Shown here: positions 14,599 through 22,147 of the stretch, one piece after another
Numbering within the stretch: the first letter of the stretch is position 1
Layout of the letters: the number at the start of each line of letters is the position of its first letter
Assembly: GCA_902494585.1 (NCBI GenBank)
Contig: CABUUD010000014.1
Location: 1 to 27,848 of the forward strand
Length of the DNA stretch: 27,848 bases
Direction: 5' to 3'
From: an uncultured Collinsella sp.
GTDB taxonomy: Bacteria; Actinomycetota; Coriobacteriia; Coriobacteriales; Coriobacteriaceae
Program-made: the position numbers and the translations under genes
Notes under the pieces: model-generated
The model's database searches: none
Told to the model about the DNA's origin: nothing
The model's input: only the letters and a program-made list of their open reading frames with translations

Positions 14599-14741
14599 GG
14601 AACCCGGGAGCCCCGGCAGGGCGGGTGCTTCCTCAAAATGAGTTCCGCACGCAAAGAAGGCCACTTAATGTGGCCTTCGTCTTGCGCAGGACTGTTCGAA
14701 ATTTTGAGGAAGCACCCGCCCTGCCGGGGCTCCCGGGTTCC
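14599..14741. repeat. Perfect 41-bp inverted repeat enclosing a terminator-like hairpin
   Basis: The arms 14599-14639 and 14701-14741 are exact reverse complements over all 41 bases. The 61-base centre contains a second stem, GAAGGCCAC/GTGGCCTTC (14656-14678), followed on the minus strand by TTTG. The element ends three bases from the gatB stop codon, so it likely terminates the gat operon. The length and perfection of the arms far exceed a normal terminator. Confidence 0.92.
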
Positions 14742-14744
14742 CGT

Positions 14745-16421
14745 TTACGAGAGCGACGTTCTCAGCAACTCGTTGAAGAGCTTCGGGTTGCCCTTGCCGC
14801 GACTCGCCTTCATGCACTGGCCCACCAAAAAGCCGATGACCTTCTGGTTGCCGTCACGATACTGCTGCGCCTGATCAGCACAGTTTGCCAGCACCTCGTC
14901 CACGATCGGCTGCAGCGCGCCGGCATCGCTCACCTGACGCATACCGCGCTCGTCGACGATCTTGTTGGGATCGTCGCCGGTCTGGGCCATGGCCTCAAAG
15001 ACCTCGTGCGCCTGGTTGGAGCTGATGGCATCGGTCGCCAGCAGCTTGGCAAGGGCTGCCACCTGAGCCGGCGCAATACCTGACTCGGCGAGCGACACAC
15101 CCGCGCCCTTAAGGTAGGCGACCATCTCGTTGACCAGCAGGTTTGCGACCGTCTGGGCCTCCTTGCCAGCCATACCGGCAGCGGCGGCCTCAAAGAACTC
15201 GGCGAACTCAGGGTCGCCGGCAATCTGCTCGGCATCGGCCGCCTTAATGCCAAAGTCGGCCTCAAAACGGGCGCGCTTGGCATCGGGCAGCTCGGGAATC
15301 TCGCCACGGCAGCGGTCGATGAACTCGTCGTCCAGATCAAACGGCGCCAGGTCGGGGTCGGGGAACAGACGATAGTCGTCGGCCGTCTCCTTGACACGCA
15401 TGACCACGGTGCGCTTGCGGCTGGGCTCCCAGTGACGGGTCTCCTGGTAGATAATGCCGCCCTCCTCGAGCACCTCGGCCTGACGGCAGATCTCGTAGGC
15501 AAGGCCGTCGTGCAGGCTCTTAAACGAGTTGAGGTTCTTGAGCTCGGTCTTAGTGCCCAGCTTGGTCTCGCCGCGGCGGCGCAGCGACACGTTGCCGTCG
15601 CAGCGCATAGAACCCTTCTCCATGGAGCAGTCCGAAATGCCCAGCGTCACAAAAATGCGACGGAGCTTCTCCATAAACAGGCGGGCCTCCTCGGGCGTGC
15701 GCAGATCGGGCTCGGTGACGAGCTCAATCAAAGGCGTGCCGCAGCGGTTGTAGTCGACGAGCGACTCGGCAGCGGCGGTAATGCGGCCCTCGGCACCGCC
15801 CACGTGGACCATCTTGGCGGCGTCCTCCTCCATGTGGATGCGCAGGATGCGAATGGGCACCGTGTAAGAACCGTCCTCGCGGCGCTCGGGCATCTGCAGG
15901 TTGGACGCATCATAGCTGGCCAGATGACCGGAGCGCTGATTGCCCTCGCGCATGGTCGACGTCATGGACGTGGACAGGCCCTCGGCGTTGGCCGAGGCGC
16001 TCGCCAGGCTCTGGGCCTCGGCCTCGCCAAACGCGCAGTCGGGGCGCTCGGCGGCACCGCGACCGGTCACGTCCAGGTCCAGGTGACCGTACATGGCAAA
16101 GGCGACCGGACCCTGCGTGGTCTGGAAGTTCTTGGCCATATCGGGATAGAAGTAATGCTTGCGGTAGAACATCGAGTGGCGCTGGATCTCGCAGTTGGTG
16201 GCGAGACCGGCCTTGACGATGCTCTCGATGGCGCGCTTGTTGGGCACCGGCAGGGCGCCAGGCAGGCCTAGGCACACCGGGCACACGTTGGCGTTGGGTT
16301 CGTCATCGTGGCTGAGCTTGCAGTTGCAGAACATCTTGGTATCGAGTGCGGTGAGCTCGGTATGGATCTCCAGGCCGATCACGGCCTCCCAATCCTGCAG
16401 GACCTCGGAAAGCTCCTTCAT
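14745..16421 (-). CDS. gatB: Aspartyl/glutamyl-tRNA(Asn/Gln) amidotransferase subunit B
   Basis: The tRNA-binding and kinase subunit of GatCAB, which phosphorylates and amidates misacylated Glu-tRNA(Gln) or Asp-tRNA(Asn). The start WEAVIGLEIHTEL, the zinc-type cysteines in MFCNCKL and VCPVCLGLPG, and RIHMEEDAAK are typical. The C-terminal YqeY-like domain ends the protein. At 558 residues it is longer than the usual 475-500. The excess is a Ser/Ala-rich insertion at about residues 120-186 (15864-16064). The start ATG overlaps the gatA stop by one base (TAATG), with GGAGG nine bases upstream, so translation is coupled. A large inverted repeat follows. Confidence 0.97.
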   Translation of the reverse strand: MKELSEVLQDWEAVIGLEIHTELTALDTKMFCNCKLSHDDEPNANVCPVCLGLPGALPVPNKRAIESIVKAGLATNCEIQRHSMFYRKHYFYPDMAKNFQTTQGPVAFAMYGHLDLDVTGRGAAERPDCAFGEAEAQSLASASANAEGLSTSMTSTMREGNQRSGHLASYDASNLQMPERREDGSYTVPIRILRIHMEEDAAKMVHVGGAEGRITAAAESLVDYNRCGTPLIELVTEPDLRTPEEARLFMEKLRRIFVTLGISDCSMEKGSMRCDGNVSLRRRGETKLGTKTELKNLNSFKSLHDGLAYEICRQAEVLEEGGIIYQETRHWEPSRKRTVVMRVKETADDYRLFPDPDLAPFDLDDEFIDRCRGEIPELPDAKRARFEADFGIKAADAEQIAGDPEFAEFFEAAAAGMAGKEAQTVANLLVNEMVAYLKGAGVSLAESGIAPAQVAALAKLLATDAISSNQAHEVFEAMAQTGDDPNKIVDERGMRQVSDAGALQPIVDEVLANCADQAQQYRDGNQKVIGFLVGQCMKASRGKGNPKLFNELLRTSLS

Positions 16422-17935
16422 TACAGCTCGCCTCCCTTCCCGGCAAAATCGGGCGCGACGGAAAGCGCGGGCGCACCCGTGGCGGCATCGGCAAAGCCGC
16501 GCTCCAGGGCGCGGGCAAACGTGAGCAGCTGACGGTCCTTAAAGGCCGGACCAACCAGCTGGGCAGAAACGGGCAGCCGAGTATCCTCGCTCAGGCCCAG
16601 CGGCACCGAGATGCCACCGTTGCCGCAGATGTTGAGCGAGATGGTGTACAGGTCGGAGAGGTACATCTGCGTGGGGTCGCTGATCTCGCCAAACTTAAAG
16701 GCCGTGCGCGGCGAGGCGGGCATGAGGATGGTGTCCACCTTGGCATACGCGGCGTCGTAGTCCCGCGTGATGAGCGTGCGGGCCTTTTGCGCTGCGTAGT
16801 AATACTTGTCGTACACGCCCGAGCTCAGCAGGTAGGCGCCGAGCATCTGACGGCGCTTGGCCTCGGCGCCAAAGCCGTGGGCGCGCGAGAGCGAGCTCTG
16901 ATCGGACAGGTTGGCGCAGCCCTCCTCCTGATAGCCGTAGCGAATGCCGTCAAAACGGGCCAGGTTGGAGAACGCCTCGGCCGGGCCGATGACGTAGTAG
17001 GCGGCGATGGCGGCGTCCAGGTGCGGCAGGTCGACCTCGACCAGCTCGGCACCCTGGTTCTGCAGCTCCTGGGCGGCGTGCTGAACAGCGGCCTTGACCT
17101 CGGGCGTTAAGCCCTCAGCCTCCATAAACGCAGGGATAATGCCTACGCGCTTGCCCTCGATGCTGTCGTTGAGATGCTCGGTAAAGTCGACGGCGCAATC
17201 CTGGCTGGTGCAGTCGTACGGATCGTGCCCCGCGCCGGTAAGCGCGTTCATGGCCAGCGCGACATCCTCGACCGTGCGGCCAAAGGGGCCCACCTGGTCG
17301 AGCGACGAGCCAAAGGCAACCACGCCGTAACGGCTCACGGCGCCATACGTGGGCTTAAAGCCCACTACGCCGCACAGCGACGCCGGCTGGCGAATGGAGC
17401 CGCCGGTATCCGAGCCCAGCGAGAGCGCGACCTCGCCCGCGGCGACGGCGGCAGCGGAGCCGCCCGAAGAGCCGCCGGGCACGCGCTCGGTATCCCAGGG
17501 GTTGTTGGTGCGGTGGAACGCCGAGCTCTCGGTGGAGCTGCCAAAGGCAAACTCGTCCATGTTGGCCTTGCCCATGGGCAGGCAGCCGGCGTCGAGCATG
17601 CGCTGGACGCAGGTGGCGGTGTAGACGCTCTGGTAGTCCTCGAGCATGCGGGAAGCGCAGGTGGTGCGCGTGCCCACGAGGTTCATGTTGTCCTTGATAG
17701 CCAGCGGCACGCCCGCGAGCGGGGGCAGCGGCTTGCCTGCAGCGCGGTCGGCATCCACGCGCGCGGCGGCCTCGAGCGCGAGCTCGGGCGCCACTTGCAG
17801 GAATGCCTGGACCCCGCCCTCGCGCGCCTCGATGGCGGCGAGAGAGGCCTGGGCCACCTCGGTAGCGGTAAAGTCGCCAGCGGCAACGCCCGCGGCGATC
17901 TGGGCAGCGGTAAGGGAATCGAAGCTCTGCGCCAT
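16421..17935 (-). CDS. gatA: Aspartyl/glutamyl-tRNA amidotransferase subunit A
   Basis: The glutaminase subunit, 504 residues, which hydrolyses glutamine and channels ammonia to GatB. The amidase signature is present: Lys81 in PLAIKDNMN, Ser156 in PGGSSGGSAAA and Ser180 in SDTGGSIRQPA form the Ser-cisSer-Lys triad with family spacing. It starts at an ATG overlapping the gatC stop by one base, preceded by GGGGGAGAG, and overlaps gatB the same way. Normal length and fully conserved motifs indicate an active enzyme. Confidence 0.98.
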   Translation of the reverse strand: MAQSFDSLTAAQIAAGVAAGDFTATEVAQASLAAIEAREGGVQAFLQVAPELALEAAARVDADRAAGKPLPPLAGVPLAIKDNMNLVGTRTTCASRMLEDYQSVYTATCVQRMLDAGCLPMGKANMDEFAFGSSTESSAFHRTNNPWDTERVPGGSSGGSAAAVAAGEVALSLGSDTGGSIRQPASLCGVVGFKPTYGAVSRYGVVAFGSSLDQVGPFGRTVEDVALAMNALTGAGHDPYDCTSQDCAVDFTEHLNDSIEGKRVGIIPAFMEAEGLTPEVKAAVQHAAQELQNQGAELVEVDLPHLDAAIAAYYVIGPAEAFSNLARFDGIRYGYQEEGCANLSDQSSLSRAHGFGAEAKRRQMLGAYLLSSGVYDKYYYAAQKARTLITRDYDAAYAKVDTILMPASPRTAFKFGEISDPTQMYLSDLYTISLNICGNGGISVPLGLSEDTRLPVSAQLVGPAFKDRQLLTFARALERGFADAATGAPALSVAPDFAGKGGEL

Positions 17936-18246
17936 TACTCGCTCTCCCCCTCTCCCAAAATGGACGGCACGCGGAAGTAGCGGTCGCGCGCGCTGCCGGC
18001 GTTCTCGAGCGCAACGTCGAGCGGCAGATCGCGCTCGGGCTCGCGCAGGTCATCGCCCATCACGTTGGACAGGCTTCCGATGGGATGGAACGTGGGCTCC
18101 ACGTCGGGCAAGTCATATTGCAAGACGGGCTCGAGCATCTGGACGGCGTCGTTCAGGTAGGACGTCATCTGGGTGAGCTCGTCATCGGTCAGTGCGATCT
18201 TTGCGTACTCGGCGATGCCGCGCACGTCTTTCTCGCTGAGTGCCAT
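17935..18246 (-). CDS. gatC: Aspartyl/glutamyl-tRNA amidotransferase subunit C
   Basis: The small stabilising subunit that wraps around the GatA-GatB interface, 103 residues. MALSEKDVRGIAEYAKIALTDDEL and the C-terminal ...RDRYFRVPSILG are recognisable. The ATG at 18244-18246 has GGAAGGGAG six bases upstream. An upstream in-frame start would add six residues without a good site. It is first in the operon, behind a -10-like TATACT. Presence of the whole gatCAB set implies that the organism makes Gln- and/or Asn-tRNA indirectly. Confidence 0.97.
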   Translation of the reverse strand: MALSEKDVRGIAEYAKIALTDDELTQMTSYLNDAVQMLEPVLQYDLPDVEPTFHPIGSLSNVMGDDLREPERDLPLDVALENAGSARDRYFRVPSILGEGESE

Positions 18247-18281
18247 AGGCGCTCCCTTCCGCATAACAGATAAACCGCTCT

Positions 18282-18287
18282 AGTATA
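18282..18287 (-). promoter_or_regulatory. Putative -10 box of gatCAB
   Basis: TATACT on the minus strand, 36 bases before the gatC start. No good -35 box sits 16-18 bases upstream (best is TGCTCC), so the promoter call is tentative. Confidence 0.4.
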
Positions 18288-18381
18288 CAAGGCAACGCCG
18301 CTTGGAGCAGGCGCTTTACCCAAATGCAGCGAAAACGTAACGATGGCGGCAGGCTGGCAGGCAGTGGGCTGGCGGTTCTGC

Positions 18382-18452
18382 AGCGAAACCGCACCGTCCA
18401 TAGCGAAAACCATCCTGTCCATAGCGAAAACCGTCCCGCCCGCAACGAAAAG
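18382..18452. repeat. 21-bp tandem repeat, about 3.4 copies
   Basis: Units start at 18382 (20 bp), 18402 and 18423 (21 bp each), with a partial unit at 18444. All begin with a variant of AGCGAAAAC and end near GTCCAT or GCCCGC. A related GCAGCGAAAACG occurs near 18326. The array ends exactly where the inverted repeat at 18453 begins. Confidence 0.75.
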
Positions 18453-18509
18453 CATCACAACATTCGACGCTTATCGTCAAAATCGCGATTTTCATCGAAT
18501 GTTGTGATG
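18453..18509 (-). terminator. Nested inverted repeat after the sortase gene
   Basis: Perfect 15-bp arms CATCACAACATTCGA/TCGAATGTTGTGATG enclose a second perfect palindrome, AAAATCGCGATTTT (18479-18492). On the minus strand it is followed by CTTTTCG, so it may end sortase transcription. Its size suggests more than a simple terminator. Confidence 0.6.
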
Positions 18510-18523
18510 GTTTGGAAGCCCCG

Positions 18524-18558
18524 ACCACCACAAAGGTGCCTGTCCCCATTGTGGTGGT
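18524..18558. repeat. REP-like hairpin with GGGGACAGGCACC loop, copy 1
   Basis: ACCACCACAA/TTGTGGTGGT is a perfect 10-bp stem. The loop reads TGGGGACAGGCACCT on the minus strand. A second copy with a different stem lies at 27536-27562. Confidence 0.75.
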
Positions 18559-18571
18559 TCTTGAGAATGTC

Positions 18572-19510
18572 TTATGCCGAGGCCTTGGCCTTGCGGCGCT
18601 TGCGGACCGCGTGGACCACGATGTCCAGCAGCAACAGCACAATGGCTACGACCACGATGAGCACGGCAAACTCGCGCTTGCCCCAGTGGCGGCCGGCCAG
18701 CGACTTTTGCTTGTCGACGTCCTTCTTGTTGTACTTGGTGCGCACGCAATGCACCAGCAGACGATGGTCGTTCACGCCGTAGGGCGTGCAGGTGACGAGC
18801 GTCACCTTGTCGGCGCCCGGCTCGATAGTCAGTGACTCCATCTCCTCGGGCAGCACCACCTCGGAGTCCACCATCTTGTAGGCGAGCGTCTTGTTCATGG
18901 TGTGCAGCAGCACCAGGTCGCCGGGCTCCAGCGAGTGGATGTCGTCGAACATGCTCAGGTTGCGCATGCCCGAGTGCGCGGTGAGCACGCAATGCGTCGA
19001 GGTGCCGCCCACCGGCAGGCTCGTGCCCTCCAGGTGGCCGACGCCCGCCATAAGGACTTCCTCGCTCGTACCGTGGTAGATGGGCATGCTCACGTCGATG
19101 GAGGGGATCTCGACCCAGCTCATCATGGGGTCGCGGTCAAAGATGAGTTGCTGGGCGTAGGGCTCAATCTGGTCGGCAGGGAGCTCGGTGGCCTCGCCCG
19201 CCAGCTGCTCGTTAAAGGAACGCGCCTGGAGCAGGATGCGCTCGCGCTCCTCGGCAGACAGCGCGTCCACGGTGCTGGACACGGTGCTGATCTGGTTAAA
19301 CACGCCCGAGGCCTCGAGCCGGTCCAAGATCCACGGCCAGGTCATAAGGCCCACGCCAATAAGGATGATGACGATGGTGATGAGCCGGTCGGCCCAGCGC
19401 GGCAGTCGCTCGCGACGGCGCTTGGGCTTTGGTTGAGGTTTGGGCTGAGGGCTTGAGCCGCCGTTGTCCGCGGCGTTATTGCTCTTCATATGTTTGGCGC
19501 CCTGCACCAT
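18572..19510 (-). CDS. Class C (pilin-polymerising) sortase
   Basis: Membrane transpeptidase of 312 residues that should join the LPxTG pilins encoded just upstream. It has a basic proline-rich cytoplasmic N-terminus, membrane segment one (about 42-62) and a C-terminal membrane segment (about 280-302), the two-anchor layout of class C. The catalytic residues are His179 in LTAHSGM, Cys241 in LVTCTPYG and Arg250 in VNDHRLLV. A DP dipeptide at 127-128 (FDRDPMMSW) sits where class C enzymes carry their lid. Here Met follows DP in place of the usual aromatic residue. The ATG has AAGGAG nine bases upstream, and a GTG one codon earlier is possible. Separation from the pilins by a terminator implies its own promoter. 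Confidence 0.93.
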   Translation of the reverse strand: MVQGAKHMKSNNAADNGGSSPQPKPQPKPKRRRERLPRWADRLITIVIILIGVGLMTWPWILDRLEASGVFNQISTVSSTVDALSAEERERILLQARSFNEQLAGEATELPADQIEPYAQQLIFDRDPMMSWVEIPSIDVSMPIYHGTSEEVLMAGVGHLEGTSLPVGGTSTHCVLTAHSGMRNLSMFDDIHSLEPGDLVLLHTMNKTLAYKMVDSEVVLPEEMESLTIEPGADKVTLVTCTPYGVNDHRLLVHCVRTKYNKKDVDKQKSLAGRHWGKREFAVLIVVVAIVLLLLDIVVHAVRKRRKAKASA

Positions 19511-19742
19511 CACCGGTCACTCCTTTACAGCTCAGGTTGTCTAAACAAATAATAGCCGATTAGCGAGCTTCCACGCCGGACAACGCCGCTAGACTGCACC
19601 GTCCAGTCGAGGATAAGCCAGCATTTGAGTTTTCAAAATGTCCCGGATCGGCGGGGCGATTCGGGATACAATGTCTATAGGAAACGACGCACCCCGCGTA
19701 AATGTTTGGGAGCGCGGGCGACCTAGTTTTCAGCTTTTGTTA

Positions 19743-19770
19743 AATGCCCGGGATCCGACCCCCGGGCATT
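19743..19770. terminator. Hairpin AATGCCCGGG/CCCGGGCATT
   Basis: A 10-bp perfect GC-rich stem located directly after the stop of the 49-aa gene. On the plus strand it is followed by CTTATTTG, on the minus strand by TAACAAAA. It can serve either direction and separates the small gene from sortase. Confidence 0.65.
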
Positions 19771-19771
19771 C

Positions 19772-19921
19772 TTATTTGCGCTTTCGACGCAAATGCCGTC
19801 CACCGTCCGCACCGCGCGTGCGCCTACGGACCTTAAACCGAACCTCATACGAGTCAAGAAACGCGATGACGAACGAGCCCACCGCCGCGAGGGCGGCGAG
19901 CGCGTTAAGGAATTTCAGCAT
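19772..19921 (-). CDS. 49-aa single-span membrane peptide
   Basis: A short gene I do not recognise. It begins MLKFLNALAALAAVGSFVIA, one hydrophobic helix of about 20 residues. Then come LDSYEVRFKV and a strongly basic tail ending RRKRK, so the N-terminus probably faces outward or inserts as a small anchor with the tail in the cytoplasm. Support for it being real: a GGAGG site seven bases before the ATG, and a hairpin immediately after the stop. It sits alone between the pilin terminator and sortase. Possibilities include a pilus accessory peptide or a small membrane-active toxin. The sequence does not decide. Confidence 0.65.
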   Translation of the reverse strand: MLKFLNALAALAAVGSFVIAFLDSYEVRFKVRRRTRGADGGRHLRRKRK

Positions 19922-20227
19922 TTGGGGACCTCCGATCGAGTCGTCGGCCGCCCGCGCACGGGATGCGTCGCAAGGATATTTTACTGCGAGCACTCGCACT
20001 TACAGCTGGTAAACGCAATATTTGCAAACATCTGTTCGATATTCATATGCTTGATCCATCGGACGATGGAGGCTGGATGCGTTATCCCAAAAAGAACGGG
20101 GCAGACTCCAGTGCGGAGTCTGCCCCGAAAAGAGAATGGCAAAGCAAGAACGTCGATGGACGAGAAAAGTGTCCGCAAGTCTCATGGCCATCACATCCCA
20201 CCTGCCAAAGGGATGGGTGAGTGAGCG
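19922..20227. other. Intergenic stretch of about 300 bp between major pilin and the 49-aa gene
   Basis: It contains the pilin terminator (20098-20126). It also contains a 21-codon minus-strand frame (19981-20046) ending in a Cys-rich SCKCECSQ, and a -10-like TAAAAT within the end of that frame. I see no supported gene here. Confidence 0.6.
20090..20126 (-). terminator. Rho-independent terminator after the pilin operon
   Basis: A perfect 12-bp stem GGGGCAGACTCC/GGAGTCTGCCCC with loop GCACT, followed on the minus strand by GTTCTTTTTGGG. It lies about 100 bases after the major pilin stop and separates pilins from sortase. Confidence 0.9.
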
Positions 20228-22039
20228 TTACTCCTGCTCGGACTCCTCAGCCTGCTTACGGCTGCGAATGAGGTGCGCCACGCCGATGCACAGCACCGCG
20301 CCACCAGCGATCCAAGTGAAGGTCACGCCGTTAAGACCGGTCAGCGGGAGGCCAACCTGCTTGGTATCGCCAACGGTGATGTTGAAGTAGCCATCGGTGA
20401 CCTCGTCCGAGCCGGCCTGCGCCGTTAGCCTGTTATCACCGGCTTTCTTATCGGTAAGGCCAGCGATGACCTTGTCACTCTGGTTCTTGACATCAAGCTT
20501 GCCAGAGAGCGCAGTAAGACCAGCGTTCGGATCAATGGCGTTCATGGTCGGCTTGATCTCGAAGGTGAAGGGTTCGACCTTGGTGTAACCACCGGGAGCA
20601 GAAGTTTCCGTGACCGTATAGACGCCAGCATCGAGACCAGTAAGCGTAAGGACACCATTGGGGTCCATCGAAAGCTCAACCTTGCTGTTGCTCAAAGTGC
20701 CGTCACTCTTGACATATTTAACGTTTGCGCTGTTCTCGTCACCGTTAGTTGTGTCACCAGCGGCGATGGTGAACGTAGCACCTTCCAGCGCCTTCTCAGT
20801 GCCAAGGTCAACCTTGTTGATCTTGAGGCCGTAGGTGTAGTCCTTGACCATATCGGATTCCGAGGTGCCAGTACCTGCGACCATGGGGTTGTTAGAATAC
20901 TCGAGCGTAACAGTATTGGGGTTGCCCTCCAGCTTGTTGTTAGCCCCTGCAATAACCGCCTTTGCGTTGAGCTTTGCCTTGTAGAAGACAACAATATTGG
21001 TGTTGGCATTGATCGTAAGCGTTCCGCCATTTTTCGCGGTGGCTGACTTCAGCCCATTGGTTCCATTAAAGTTAACTGTCAAAACACGCTGATTTGACTC
21101 AGAAGGGGCATCCACATCGTAGCTAGTCGGATTAATCTCGGTGTATTCACCATTATTCAGCGCATAAACGCTGATCGAGTCAGTGATGTAGTCGAGACCG
21201 TCCGTCAGCTGATCCTTGAACTTGTAGGAATAGGAGTCGTAGCTATCGTAGTTGTCCGCAATCGTACCGGTGAGCCGGTAGTTGATCTCCTGGCCGATCT
21301 GGGAGTCGGCAGCGTCCACCCAGTCAGTCTCGCCGGTAATGTCACCGCCCTTCACCTTAGAATCATCGAGGATCTTTTTCTCAACCGTGGGGATGCTGGT
21401 CTTCTCATGGACAGTCACGGCACTACCACCCACGACTGCAAAGATCGGGGACGTGCCAGTGTTCGGCTTGGTCGAATCGAGATCGCTGGTCACAAACAGG
21501 TAGTAACCGTTGCCATTCGCCAGATTAGGAGTCCAAGAATTACCAGTAGGGATGTTAGTCGCGGCAGGTTTCTCACTCTTAACGGCATTCGCAACTGCGT
21601 AGAGAACATTGTTGGTAGCGATTCGCGTTCCATCAGTCGATGTTGATCCTGCAGTAGTGGAACCCGCATGTGCCATGAGGAAGTCGGCTACTTCCTGGGC
21701 AGTAGGTTTGTCAGACAGCTGATCCTTAACCTCCAAGCCGTCATAACCCTTCCAGTCTTTCCTAATGGCATCAATCACCTTCGTGCTAACCGTATCGCTC
21801 GCCCACGTGATGTTCTGAGCGGTCTTGCCACCGTTTTCAGTGTCGGTCACCGTAGCCTTAAAGATCTGGTACGCCTTGAACGTGGTGCCATCGTTTTTCT
21901 CGGCCTGACTAATGGTGATGCTGCCGTCACCCTCGGCCGCAAACGCCATGGTCACCGGGGCCATGACTCCGCCGAAGCTCAGCGCTGCTGTGAGGCCTGC
22001 TGTCACTGCCAGGCGTGCGATGTTCTTGCTCATGCTCAT
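20228..22039 (-). CDS. Major-type pilin with isopeptide and SpaA domains, LPLTG anchor
   Basis: Secreted pilus subunit of 603 residues. Signal peptide 1-35 (cleavage near AFAAEG). An N-terminal fimbrial domain contains FKAYQIFKATV. TVEKKILDD near 218-226 has a lysine that could be the inter-subunit linkage site. A D2-type isopeptide-forming domain spans about 245-395, and a C-terminal SpaA-like domain (about 402-500) ends in the E-box YTVTETSAPGGY (474-485). Sorting signal LPLTG 564-568, then a hydrophobic stretch and charged tail RSRKQ. The ATG at 22037-22039 has GAGG eight bases upstream. It is the last gene before the operon terminator. Moderate GC contrasts with the neighbouring minor pilin. 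Confidence 0.92.
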   Translation of the reverse strand: MSMSKNIARLAVTAGLTAALSFGGVMAPVTMAFAAEGDGSITISQAEKNDGTTFKAYQIFKATVTDTENGGKTAQNITWASDTVSTKVIDAIRKDWKGYDGLEVKDQLSDKPTAQEVADFLMAHAGSTTAGSTSTDGTRIATNNVLYAVANAVKSEKPAATNIPTGNSWTPNLANGNGYYLFVTSDLDSTKPNTGTSPIFAVVGGSAVTVHEKTSIPTVEKKILDDSKVKGGDITGETDWVDAADSQIGQEINYRLTGTIADNYDSYDSYSYKFKDQLTDGLDYITDSISVYALNNGEYTEINPTSYDVDAPSESNQRVLTVNFNGTNGLKSATAKNGGTLTINANTNIVVFYKAKLNAKAVIAGANNKLEGNPNTVTLEYSNNPMVAGTGTSESDMVKDYTYGLKINKVDLGTEKALEGATFTIAAGDTTNGDENSANVKYVKSDGTLSNSKVELSMDPNGVLTLTGLDAGVYTVTETSAPGGYTKVEPFTFEIKPTMNAIDPNAGLTALSGKLDVKNQSDKVIAGLTDKKAGDNRLTAQAGSDEVTDGYFNITVGDTKQVGLPLTGLNGVTFTWIAGGAVLCIGVAHLIRSRKQAEESEQE

Positions 22040-22147
22040 CTTCTTTTCCTCTGCTTTCTGCTCGAATTCCATTTGATCTAAATCCATCTGTCTGTGTCTT
22101 AGCATCTACTTCGCTACGTCTCGCCCCGCTCTCTGTGGGGCTGCCAG

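Larger units (their letters stand above)
14395..14744. other. Intergenic region of 350 bp packed with inverted repeats
   Basis: No gene seen. From low to high coordinates it contains the palindrome before the AAA ATPase gene (14414-14488), a short GC-rich hairpin (14528-14548), about 50 bases without features, and a 143-bp inverted-repeat element abutting the gatB stop (14599-14741). Confidence 0.8.
18247..18571. other. Intergenic region of 325 bp between gatC and sortase
   Basis: No gene supported. It holds the gatC -10-like TATACT, a 21-bp tandem repeat, a nested inverted repeat and a GGGACAGG-type hairpin. The short minus-strand frame through the 21-bp repeats has no good ribosome binding site. 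Confidence 0.7.

Noticed and set aside
18189..18458. Minus-strand frame with FAMDRMV/FAMDGAV heptads upstream of gatC
   Set aside because: The heptads simply translate the 21-bp DNA repeat. No ribosome binding site, and it overlaps the gatC start region.
19981..20046. 21-residue peptide ending SCKCECSQ as a possible modified-peptide precursor
   Set aside because: No convincing ribosome binding site, no maturation enzymes nearby, and the frame runs into a -10-like sequence. Too little to support a gene.
22123..22141. Hairpin GCCCC/GGGGC between middle and major pilin as an attenuator
   Set aside because: Only five paired bases and no T-run. Too weak to call.
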